A stretch of DNA of 64,000 nt, taken from the NCBI RefSeq assembly GCF_000740895.1, contig NC_025260.1, forward strand, positions 1,530,001-1,594,000, read 5' to 3'. This document shows, one piece after another, positions 40,259 to 50,711 of the stretch (positions are counted from its first letter, which is position 1; every line of letters begins with the position of its first letter). The notes beneath the pieces were generated by a model. It was not told the DNA's origin. It made no database searches and was given only the letters and a program-made list of their open reading frames with translations. A program made the translations under genes and the position numbers. Origin of the DNA: Theileria orientalis strain Shintoku. Its lineage: Eukaryota > Apicomplexa > Aconoidasida > Piroplasmida > Theileriidae.

Positions 40259-43200
40259 ATGGAGTCGAAGAGCCTTGAGCAAAAATTCCATTTAAAAAAG
40301 CAAATTTTAAACAGATTCACAATATTAAAAGGTAGTAGAGATATATAATGGGTAGAAAAACATCGAAGAAGAAACGTAAATTTCAAGTATGGCTGAGAAT
40401 TAGTTATGTAGAAGTAGTTAGTGATATAGACGAAAATAAGTGATTAAATTGTAGGAAAATACATTTAAAGAGGAGGAAATTAAAGGATACCTGGCGAAGG
40501 TTAAAAAATTTGCAATTTCAGAAGGTTTATTGGAGAAAATTTAATAAAAATGTACAGATGATAAGGCTAGAATGAGGTCATTGCAGGATTCTACATCTAT
40601 TAGTAGTAAGAAAGCTATTAAGGTGGAAGAGGAGGACGTAGTTGAGGATGAGGTGTCTGAACCTGAGGAACTATCGGAGAACAAGAGGTTTGAGTGTGGA
40701 GATTAATAATGATTTTCAGTGAACATGAAGTGTGTGAAGAGGAAACATTGGCAGATAAGGATGAGTTAACATTCGAAGAACAAGAATCATTATTAGAAAA
40801 AATGGATATATTGGATACAAAAATGACCATTTATGATGAAACAAGTGGCCGTGGAGATAGCTCTAAACACAGAGTAACTGCCACAGATGATGCTGATGAT
40901 AACAGTAATGCACAGGGAAAGGAATCCGATGGTACTGGTGACGCTACTACTATGAGAGCTGATGAGATACAGCCTGATTACAAGACAATACTGATTGAGA
41001 GAGATGGAGAAATTGATTTGAAAAGACGAAAACTACCATGTTGTATGATGGAACAGGAGATAGTGGACTCAATTAGAAATCATGATGTGGTCCTAGTGAC
41101 AGGGGACACAGGAACAGGAAAGTCAACACAAGTCAGTATTATGTAGATTATTGATAGCGGTAGTGGCAGTGACGGCAAGTTAAGGCTAACACGTGTGTTT
41201 AGATTCCACAGTTCTTGTACGAAAATGGATTCTGTATTGATAATAAAATCATCGGAATAACGCAGACGAGAAGAGTAGCATGTATGGCAATAGCAAAGCA
41301 AATAGGAATGGAGTTGAGTTCGAGGCATCTAGTAGGATACCAGGTACGCACTCAATAAATGTTTACAATACCACTGGACCCGTTGAACACGCATTAATAA
41401 GATGGACGCAGATAAGATATGATAAGAGCTACAATGAAAGGTCGTGTAAAATTAAGTTGATGACGGATGGAATACTGATTAATGAGTTGAAACGTGATAT
41501 ACTATTGAGGTAAGCAAGGAACCAGTAGATAGAACTAGATAGTTGAGGCAGATATGGGTAACAGCTACTGTAATAATTGAGTAGTATTGATGACAAAGAG
41601 GGAACACATGATTACTTTAGCAAATACAGTGTGATTATAATCGATGAGGCACACGAAAGAAAGATTAATTCAGATGTATTGATTGGATTATTATCGCAAA
41701 TCGTTAAACTGAGAAGGAAGAAATACAGGGAAAATAGAGAGATGTTGCCACTGAAGTAAGTATGACAACATTAGTAGCACAGACACTGGTTATATATGTG
41801 TAACAGTTGTTACAAGTTAGAAAGTGGCCGATTGAATAATCAGTAATGCCAGCGCATTAACGATAAATAGGTTGGTGATAATGAGTGCAACGATAAGAAA
41901 GGAGGATTTCCTGGAAAGTAAGCTGTTTGAAAGGATAAAGCACGTGCACGTGCCGTCCGAGCAGGTTAATTATACAGTCCACTATAACAAGAGTACGCCG
42001 TCAAACTACTTGGCTGAAACTAAGAGGAAGATATTGCAAATACACAGAAGATTGCCTCCAGGAAGCGTACTGGTGTTTCTTACAGGAAAGCAGGAGTTGT
42101 ATGACCTGAAGAGGCTCTTACTGAGTAGTAGACGCAGGAGAAGTGTTGGCACTGATGCTACTGCTACTTGTGCTGGTGCTGGTACTGATGCTGGTACTGA
42201 TGCTGGTACAGATACTATGGGCACTGCTACTGCTACTGGTGCTGATGCTGATCTTGATCCTGGTGCTAAGGCTACTGCTACCATTACCAGTACGACCACT
42301 AACAATACAGAGACGAAAACAGCTTCAATAAACAGGAATTCAGATGTCGAAGAAGTAAAGGATGACGATGAGATATTTGAATTGAATGAAGATGAGGAAT
42401 ATGTAGATACAGATGCGGATGAAAAATTGACTGGAGATTCAGAGGATGAAGAACGATACTGTAAAATTGAGTCACAAGTGGGAGTAGAAAGGAGTGGTGG
42501 TCCAGAAAAAAGGGGAAAGGCAGAAACAGATGACCCAGGAAATCAAGCAGAAAATAAAGAAAAGCTAGAAGTGGGAGAAGAGGAATGGGAAGAATACGAA
42601 CTTCAAGCATTAACAGACAATTACAAGAAGTCAGTAGATTGTAAATGGCTAGGATCGGATGGAGGTGGAAGGTTAAATGTCAAAATACTTCACGCTTCGC
42701 AGACTAATTACCAACAGGTACTGAGAGAATTAAGATACAGCATAGTTTCAACACAGTTGCACTTGTTAATTATGAAGTTTTGGACATATTTGCACAAGTT
42801 AATTGTATTTAGATGAACTGTTTCATGTTGCCTGATGATGATGAAAGAATAGTAATACTCTCGACTAACGTGGCAGAAACGGCAATTACAATACCAAACA
42901 TAAGGTATGGCCATTGCCCTAGTGTTATTAGGTAGTATTATACGGTAATATTATATTGTGCTATTAACCTGTAGCATTAATCAGCTAGCCGATCATTAAG
43001 CTGTAAATATAAATAGGTAGATACTGTAAGTATTTGAATACCATTGAAGAGTTAAATAGATACGTGGTTGACTCCGGCAAGGAGAAAAGGAAAGTGTTCA
43101 ACAACGACAAGGAATATGAAAACTTTGAAATCTTCAACATCTCAAAGTCGTCTGCAAATCAAAGAGCAGGACGTTGCGGAAGACTGGGGCACGGACACTG

Positions 43201-44919
43201 CTATAGACTGTACACGAACGCAGTGTTTGAAAACACGTTTCCAGAACAGTCGCCAGTGGAAATACTGGAAACGAACCTGTGTTCCATGGTGTTGCTCCTG
43301 GTGTCAATGGGAATCAACCCTCACAGTTTCACGTATTTGACAGGGCCACCAAGAGGACACATCGACAACGCAATAAGGGCGCTGGTGGTACTGGGGATCA
43401 TAGAAGTGGATCAAAAGGGTAGGTGGCAGTTATTAGGAGGTATTAGGCAGTATGTGTGCGTTAATGGGCAAATTTAATAATTCGTACAGAAACGAAGAGG
43501 AAAATGGATGATAATTGTATGTTCAATGATCCGTTTCTGCTAACGCCTGACGAAGTAACAAGTAGTGGCAATGGAGGCAGTACCAGCACCAACGCTGACT
43601 ATCGCAGGAGTAAACTGGAGGTGACGAAGCTGGGAAGGTGTGTGTCACTAATGCCACTGGAGCCCAGATACGCGAAGATGATATACTGCGTACTGTCCAG
43701 GAGAGTGAAGAGCGTGAACTTTATATCAATGGCATTCCTAGTTGTCGCAGTTCTCTCGTTCAACGGGCCATTTTTCATTCATTCAAACATGTCAGGCGAC
43801 GCAGTGGTAGATCAGCTGGGTAGTAGTGACCACGTGGATGGCCTTAAGAACATTAGCGGCAAATACAGTGATGGTAGCCGTAGTAGTGCTGATAAGAGCA
43901 ATGATGGTAGCCGTAGTAGTGCTGATAAGAGCAATGATGGTAGCCGTAGCAGTGCTAGTAAAGGCAGTGCTGGTGCAGGAAGGAGCTGGACGAACGACCT
44001 GGAAAAATATGTCTGGCTGCTGCGCGGATACTCAAGGGCGGAGAGCAAAGTTGGCTTCTGCAACAGCCAGAACGTTAACCCGAGGGCGCTGGCAGAAGTG
44101 TTTTTGCAGGCGAACCAAATACACCAAATCATCAGCATCAACTTCCCAAAGTTGTCAGTGAAAGTGGATTTCGAACGTTTGGAGAAGCTGAAGAGGCAGG
44201 AATTAAGCGTCTTGGGAGAGTGCGTAGTAGAGGGACTAGTAGACAGAGTGGCAGTGGGAGTGCGGCACCTGGGAGCAGAGTACGCGGGCAGCGACGAGGG
44301 CAAAAGTGTTAACAGAAGCTATCGGTGCGCTAAAATGGGAGTGGTGCCGGTGTACCTGCCAAGCAACTACCCGAAGCACGAGTGCGTAGCGTACAACTAC
44401 CTCATGGGCGACGAAAGAATAAAAATGTGCAACGTGGTACCGGTGAATCCCACACACCTGGCGGTGGTGAACAGCAAACTGGTAACGTCGAGAGAAATCG
44501 AAAGGAATCCGGAGCCTCGCTACGAAAACGGGGCAGTTTGGGCGTACGTGAGGCGGTACTACCAGCCGCTGAGCTACTTCCTCACCACGGCGAAGACGAA
44601 GCTGCCGGAGGAACACCCTCTGGTACTGAGGACGTTTTCGGCGGCGTTCTGCTTCGGCCAGATTTACTCGAAGCTGGCGGAGTTCAGCGACAGGCTGGCG
44701 GTAGGGAAGGGCGACTTTTTCGCGCCCGTGGGCAAGAGGAGCGTCCTGCGGAGTTTTATCGCAAAACTGCAAAAGTTCGGAGTGTATAATCGCAACGCAT
44801 TCGAATCTGTGTATAAAAGGGACAGGAAGTTCCTGTTTGAGGAGTACAGATCACTTCTGAGGGGAGATGTGCCCCAACTGGAGGAGGTGTATCAAGCTCT
44901 GCCCGTACAAATCAACTAG
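40259..44919 (+). CDS. DHX37: DEAH-box RNA helicase, DHX37/Dhr1 (ribosome biogenesis) type
   Basis: Many exons. The start at 40259 ([15 protein letters not shown]) is followed by small exons and an acidic, Lys-rich N-terminal region, then the core. Motif I is [11 protein letters not shown] (41102-41134), Ia [10 protein letters not shown], the Q-I-R-Y and [17 protein letters not shown] segments, motif II DEAH (about 41644-41655), motif III SAT (about 41884), [19 protein letters not shown], and motif [16 protein letters not shown] (about 43160). HA2 and the OB-fold region follow, ending about 44919. Two low-complexity inserts break the second RecA domain and the C-terminal half: an Ala/Thr/Gly/Asp tract (about 42135-42330) and an 11-residue tandem repeat (about 43865-43970). 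The closest family is DHX37/Dhr1, which releases U3 snoRNA in 18S rRNA maturation; that assignment rests on the N-terminal acidic region and the insert position. Confidence 0.85.
42135..42330 (+). repeat. Ala/Thr/Gly/Asp-coding low-complexity tract in the helicase
   Basis: Reiterated gctactgct and ggtactgatgct units encode a [13 protein letters not shown] stretch inside the second RecA-like domain, right after LYDLKRLLL. It keeps the reading frame open. Confidence 0.8.
43860..43970 (+). repeat. 33-bp coding tandem repeat in the helicase
   Basis: About three copies of a 33-bp unit (agtgatggtagccgtagtag and tgctgataagagcaa) encode the 11-residue unit [11 protein letters not shown]. They are followed by a degenerate fourth copy. 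The repeats are in frame and nearly identical at the base level. Confidence 0.85.
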
Positions 44920-45514
44920 GCGGTCTATAGCGGTAGTTGAGCAGTTTGACTCCACACATGGTTAATAGCGGCCATTGGAACGTGATTCATGGTTTAATAT
45001 TGATGCTTAGTTGGTACTATCTGTTACACCGAGGCCCAATATGTATGAGATTCGCACATGACAGAAAACAGAGAAAACAACTCCTTTGACCATAAAAACG
45101 GTAAAATTATCAATATTACATTTGTTTTGTTATAAATAACGAGTAGCCGTGGCTAGTTGCGGCTGAAATGTAAAAATAGTCATAAGTGTCAAACACTGCT
45201 GTTAATGAAGGTCGGATGGTGCACTTATGTTGTTGTTGTTTTCATTAGTGAATTATGTACAATATTTTCATCAGTTTTAGTACAGTTGGTCCAAATAAAT
45301 ATTTTAGTCAATAATTAGTGCCGAGTGGGCGGTTATATGAAGCCGCTTCCGTTGATTCTATTGGTTTTAGTGTCGAACAGATAGGTTCATAGCATTAATC
45401 CAGTAAAGATAAAGTAGAGAATTTTGCACAAGCGCGTTTTTAACGAAAAGTAAAAAACTAAGGGTGAAACGACTCTTAACGTAAATAAGCTGTCAGTAAC
45501 TTAATGTAGTCGGA
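44920..45514. other. Spacer with no gene seen
   Basis: About 600 bp of A+T-rich sequence between two + genes. No open frame, RNA gene or repeat array was recognised; it is the likely promoter region of the RING-H2 gene. Confidence 0.5.
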
Positions 45515-46994
45515 ATGACGCAAACTAACATCGAGGTAAATATAGAGCCTTCAGGCGAGGCTGGGCCTGATATTGTAAGTGGGCATCAGCAGAGTACGCA
45601 GCCCCTTGGCCGCCAGCAGGACGCGAACACACCGAGTCCGGGTGCGGAACACCACGACAGCGAGCATCAATCGGCGCCCACGGAGGGGGCAGGCGGCGCC
45701 CAGCCGGGCGTGGAGGAGGTCAGCCTGGGCTCGAGCCTGCAAATAAACAACTCGCTCGGCCACGTGGTCGAGTACCTCGTGTGTTTAAAGAAGTTCAGGG
45801 ACTCGGAGGGGGGCACGAACAGGCCGATTTCGGACCCGCTGATCGAGCTCGTTTTGTTCTCGCCCCTCAGGGCTCTGATGTTCATCAAGCTTTCAATCCT
45901 GTTTTCCATCTTCGTGTCGCTCCTGCTCTGTGTGCCGGAGCTCCTGATGTCAAGGATTAACAATTTCCCCTGCGAAAAGTGCTTGAAGGTGATCACAATG
46001 TAAGTCGGTGGTTTCGGTACACAGGCCAGCTTAGGTTTATGTTGTTGGTTTATTTAGCTCATTAGTTGGTTTATCTATTTGTTTCAGCAGTTTGAGGTAG
46101 TTAAACTCATTAATTAGGTTCCAATATTCGCCCTTAGCTAGTCAACTTATGTCCTATATTGATAGTTCTTACATCGACGCTAACTCATTAACGTGCAGGT
46201 GGTTGTTCGTTTATCGCATGATTGTGCTTTCACAATTCACATTTAGGGTTTTATTCTTTTATATATTCTCACAACTCGACAATAAAACAAGTCAGGAGGT
46301 GATATACTGGTAAGTTTTAAGTAGCAGCAGTGGTATTATTTTATTGGTAGTATTGGTACTGTTGTTATTGTTCGTAGTATAACTATTGGTACTGTTGTTA
46401 TTGTTCCTAGTATAACTATTGGTACTGTTGTTATTGTTCCTAGTATAACTATTGGTACTGTTGTTATTGTTCCTAGTATAACTATTGGTGGTAGCACTAG
46501 ATAGGGTGGTTAAGTTACTCACACTAACGGCACGTAGTATGTACGTCATCACGCAAGGCAGGGGCTGGGTCATGAGTAGAAAGCTGACGAGCTTTAGCTA
46601 CTTCTGGTACGGGCTGGGCATGATACTACACAGACTCCCCAACATGTGCAATCGCAGGTGGCTCTACGCCTTCATATTTTACATCCTGTCGGTCAACGTG
46701 CTGAGGTTCGCAGTGACAGTCATACTTTACTACGTCACCTTCCCGCCGAGCCACGAAACAGCAAAGCGCCTACACCTAGGAGCGCACCTGGTGATGCCCA
46801 AGTGCTCATACAAGGAGGCGAAGCTCGAGTCGAAACCGCTGAAGTCAGTGACCTGCGGAATCTGCCTGGACGATTTCGCCGACGAGGACATTCTGAGGCT
46901 GCTGACCTGCGCGCACGGGTTCCACGCAAACTGCATAGACCTGTGGCTTTCACGCAGCGTGAACTGCCCACTGTGCATGAAGACCCTAATTTAA
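45515..46994 (+). CDS. Multi-pass membrane RING-H2 E3 ubiquitin ligase
   Basis: Three exons that keep frame, 45515-45999, 46199-46309 and 46538-46994, about 350 residues. A Gln/Glu/Gly-rich cytosolic start of about 110 residues (Pro-rich in part) is followed by hydrophobic segments around 'LMFIKLSILFSIFVSLLLC', a second exon with FRVLFFYIFS, and others with WLYAFIFYILSV and VTVILYYVTF. The C-terminus is a RING-H2 finger: C-G-I-C, then C-A-H-G-F-H-A-N-C, then C-P-L-C, which binds two zinc ions. The build resembles membrane RING ligases of ER-associated degradation or trafficking, but the exact class cannot be told. The intron between exons 2 and 3 holds a 33-bp tandem repeat. Confidence 0.8.
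46350..46492 (+). repeat. 33-bp tandem repeat inside an intron of the RING-H2 gene
   Basis: About four copies of a unit made of taactattggtactgttgtt followed by attgttcctagta, with the first copy reading gttcgtag. The copies are almost identical. They lie in the intron 46310-46537, just before the acceptor. Confidence 0.9.
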
Positions 46995-47316
46995 TATTAT
47001 GCTTAAGAACATGTTTATTGTGTATATATGGGTATTGAGAGTAGGAAAATGTGGGATAGCGAGAGTATTTTGAGTTTGTGTAATCAATAGTGTGGTATAC
47101 GGAGAGGTTGGAGTTAGTAAGGTAGACTGTGGAAGACAAAGGGTATACAAAAAAGAGTAACAATGAGTAATTTTTAATAAAAATGGCTAAAAATAAATAA
47201 ACGTGGTAAAGTAAACATATTTGTGACTGAAGAATAAAAATTGCGTGAATAATGAATGAAGGTGTAATGAAAAAAAATTAGTAGGGCCACACCTTACACA
47301 TTAGTTAATATTTACA
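46995..47316. other. Spacer with no gene seen
   Basis: A+T-rich spacer between two + genes with no coding or RNA signal. Confidence 0.45.
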
Positions 47317-48259
47317 ATGAAATACCCTGATGAAAATGACCATTTGTTACAAGATCACTCACATGGGAGTAGAAATGGTAAAAAAACAAATAACAGTTGG
47401 AGTACTTATCAGAATTACGAACTAAACAGGTTTAAATCGGGAGGCCAAAAACCATCGGAACCACCTGGCCAGGAATCCAACGAGTACACGAGCAAGGACA
47501 CCACGTTCGAAAACTATCAGTACGGAGCTGAAATTAACTCCCAGAATATATATACTAACCAGAGGCCCACCGGCCTTGAGGTGGACTTGATGAGCAACAA
47601 ATTCAACAAACTCTGCGTAGAGCTGTACAACTCAGACTACACAACAGAACTCTACTTTTACCTGCTCCTGGCAAACATAGTTATTCTAATAGATACAATG
47701 TTTTTTGACAAATTCATTTGTATATTCCTTGAGTTCGCAGTAATTGTGTTTTTCTTCATGGAGGTGTACTCAAACTATCTGCTCCACGTAAGTTTTATTT
47801 CTTTTAACAGCAGCTATTGGTTAAATGGGCAATTTATCCTCAGTTGTGAATATAGTTAGTTGCCTTTGTTACACATAGTATGAATGATCACCTAACAGGG
47901 CTCGAAGTACTATAAGTCTATTGAGGGACTGGTAGACACGACTATGCTTTCGTGCTGTATACTGTATATAACGAGCGGTGGGTACCTTAGGTACCATTAC
48001 GGCGACGTGGCGAGGCCTAGATCAGCCGAGTATTTTGAGGTTTTTCTAATCCTTGTAAGGCTCGTTGTGCAGTTTTATAGGCTGATCCGCTACTTCTTCA
48101 GACACCGGAAGGCCAAGGTAATACTTATATCACAAATATTTTGAATATTCGACCGGCAGCTGCCCTGCCAATTACTCACTTGATAATTACGAAATTGATG
48201 AATTATTTTAGAAACTGTTCGGCGAATATATTGCGCTGCCTGTGGTAAACACTGTATAG
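47317..48259 (+). CDS. Multi-pass membrane protein of unknown function
   Basis: Three exons, 47317-47787, 47899-48117 and 48212-48259, about 245 residues. The first 105 residues are hydrophilic, rich in Asn, Ser, Gln and Tyr, without a signal peptide. Then about four hydrophobic segments follow: around YFYLLLANIVILIDTMFF, FICIFLEFAVIVFFFMEV, TMLSCCILYITSGGYL, and FLILVRLVVQFYRLIRYF. The last runs into an Arg/Lys-rich end (FFRHRKAK), then a short final exon KLFGEYIALPVVNTV. The acidic-basic pattern and segment order recall small four-helix membrane proteins, including voltage-sensor-like ones, but no diagnostic Arg spacing is visible. I do not recognise the family. Confidence 0.6.
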
Positions 48260-49000
48260 TAGATTTATTTAATGCCCAGAAAGGGGTTTGTAATATAGGT
48301 GTAATATAAGTTGCACATTTTTTACATCATGGGTTTCTAGTTTAATAAATGATTACCTCTGAAAGTAGCATGTTGGTGCTTTCAAATATATAAAAAGAGA
48401 TAATAAATGGCCTTTGATAGACAAAAAAATACATATGGAATCTCCACACCCCCTATGGCCAATTAACGCACCATATGTTTGGAACTTTATGAGTTAAATG
48501 AACCAAAAAACTGTTAAAATATGGCTGAAATTAAAGAATACAGGGATTTAAAAATGAGCATTAAATTTATATAAAGAGGGCGCGCACGGATTTGAACCAT
48601 GGACCCGTTGATCTGCAGTCAACTGCTCTACCACTGAGCTACACGCCCTTGACAGAAGCTTAGAATTTAGCTTTATATAAAGATAAAATCATCATCTTTA
48701 TATTCATGATTATATCAAAGGCATTTACAATGAATTATTAGTATATTTTGTGTATATACTTAATCACAACTGTCTACAGTCTACTAGGGGCTGTATAGGG
48801 TATAAGGGTACTGGAAGGCTGATTGGTGGGTAGCACACATTTTTTTCAACTAACAGAAAATATACATTAATACACACAATAGGGTCAATAATAAAGCATA
48901 ATCACTGTTGCTAAGTTTAGTATATGAATCAATGAGTATCAGTATTTGAATCAACATCAAAATCGTTTAATAGTCACAGTTTGACTAATAATTACTTAAA
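48260..49000. other. Spacer containing the tRNA gene
   Basis: About 740 bp with only the tRNA-Cys (48578-48648). The rest is A+T-rich with no open frame. Confidence 0.55.
48578..48648 (-). tRNA. tRNA-Cys (GCA)
   Basis: A complete cloverleaf of 71 nt reads on the minus strand. The acceptor stem is GGGCGTG paired with CGCGCCC (one G-T wobble). The D stem GCTC/GAGC encloses AGTGGTA. The anticodon stem GTTGA/TCAAC encloses loop CTGCAGA, giving anticodon GCA. A five-base variable region and a T arm of CATGG/CCGTG around TTCAAAT follow. There is no intron, and CCA is not encoded. All stems pair, so the gene looks functional. A short T-rich stretch follows the 3' end on the minus strand, as expected for RNA polymerase III termination. 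Confidence 0.97.
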
Positions 49001-50345
49001 ATGACGGATTCTACCAGTGATAATAATCAGGATATTGATATAATAGAGTTTATCCAATTATTAAATAAATCGGTAAGGAATAAAAGGATTTCTGAACTCG
49101 ACCTTCCGAACTTAAATGATTTAACTGAACCAGTTAGTGATGGAGAAACATACACACTACGACTATGTCGACTTTTAAATAAAGTTGAACTATTAACAGT
49201 AAACCACGATCCAGAAAATTATAAAAACTGTCGATTTGGCAATACTGCATTTTCAACGTGGCTGGAGGAGGTGACCCAGGTAAAAATTGAACCAATGCCA
49301 TTACATATTTACATGAATAAATATACCAGAAAAGAATGTTGCTGGTGGTTTTTAAGATTCTGACGATTGAATGTAGGTGTGCGACCGGTTATTTTTGGAA
49401 TGTAAGATAGAAATACAGTCAGAAATTTATGAAAACGCTAAGAAACGCTTCTTAAACTCATTTGGTAATAAAACGAGAATAGATTACGGAACAGGTGAGC
49501 TAAATAAATATAGTTAGTTAGTTAACCAGCCTTAAATAAATAGGTTAACTGTGAAGTAGGACATGAACTTGAATTTGTATATTTTTTAAAGGACCTGTAT
49601 ACGTGTAAATTGGTATCTGAAAATGAACTGGAGTCAATAGTATTAGTTCTGCTCAACAGGTAAGTAGTAATCAGCTAACTAATAATTGGGTAACACTGGT
49701 AACAATAGCTTTAACAAAAAAAAACAGATACTTTGAACTCGTAAGGCGTGTGTCGGAGAGGTACACACTAGAACCTGCAGGAAGTAAGGGAGCCTGGGGA
49801 GTGGACGACTACCAGTTCCTCCCGTTTATATTTGGATCATCGCAGCTGGTATCAAGTACGATTGAGCCATCAGAAGTAAGTTTTAGACCAGAAACTGCTA
49901 ACAATTGTTTGATTCATAGTGATATCGGTAGATACTGTGATGGTGCCATTAGTGTTGTCGGTTTATTATTCACAATTATATGAGCTAACAAATTGTGTGT
50001 AGTGTCTGGACATAGGCTTTGTGACCAAATACAAAAATGATTATTTGTTTATGAGAGCTATGGAATATAAAATAAAGGTAATAGGGAATAATATGGGCGT
50101 ATATAGGTAGTAGAGGGGTAGTTATGAAAAAGTTAAGGATAGGTAGCCATTTTGTCAGTAATCCGAGTTGTTTACAAGCACTAATTTCAAAATAGATGAT
50201 CAAGGGAGTGCCAATTGAAATAGGAAGTCCAATGATATGTAACATATTAACGTCCTGTACGTGGGAAAAAATAAACAGTGGCCTCTTCCAACTGTACATC
50301 AATGATGTACAAAGGTTAACGGCGAAGAAGATAGTTGGCCGGTAG
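49001..50345 (+). CDS. PTPA: PP2A phosphatase activator (PTPA/PTPA-like peptidyl-prolyl isomerase)
   Basis: About seven small exons from ATG 49001 to TAG 50343-50345. The N-terminal helical region includes [13 protein letters not shown], a stretch matching FGN-x-A-F-R-x-W in PTPA. The conserved core follows: [20 protein letters not shown] then [12 protein letters not shown], the family's ATP- and PP2A-binding signature, with [14 protein letters not shown] intact. Next is an exon with [25 protein letters not shown]. The last exon, [20 protein letters not shown] then [12 protein letters not shown], fits the family's C-terminal helix. PTPA activates PP2A by helping load catalytic metals. The start at 49001 is the first ATG in frame. 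The fine exon structure near 50090-50190 is uncertain. Confidence 0.85.
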
Positions 50346-50711
50346 CATAGTAAAAATAATTTGTAAAATAGTGTATATTCAGAAGTAATATATGTAAAAA
50401 TAGTAATAATGGAGTGATAATGTTGTGATTTAGTAATACGAATAATGATTAGTGTCAAGATGTGTGATTAGTGTGTGGTGTTATTATTAAAAAAAATAGT
50501 ACTAAATTAGAGAATTCAGAAAAAAATAAAGATGAATATATGATTATAGAGTAGAAAGTAAGTAGGTTGAAAGTAATTTAGATAGTTGAGTAGTGTAGAA
50601 AAGTAAAACAGTGTAGAAGGATAGCATATTACATAGATGGGATGATTATAAGTATATGACAAGTAGAAATTAGGTTGAATGGATTTATAAACTGATGGCC
50701 TTATAGGAAAA

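Noticed and set aside
43860..43970. A CRISPR-like array in the helicase
   Set aside because: The units are contiguous and in frame within a coding exon; there are no spacers and the organism is eukaryotic.
46350..46492. A CRISPR-like array in the RING-H2 intron
   Set aside because: A head-to-tail minisatellite with no unique spacers.
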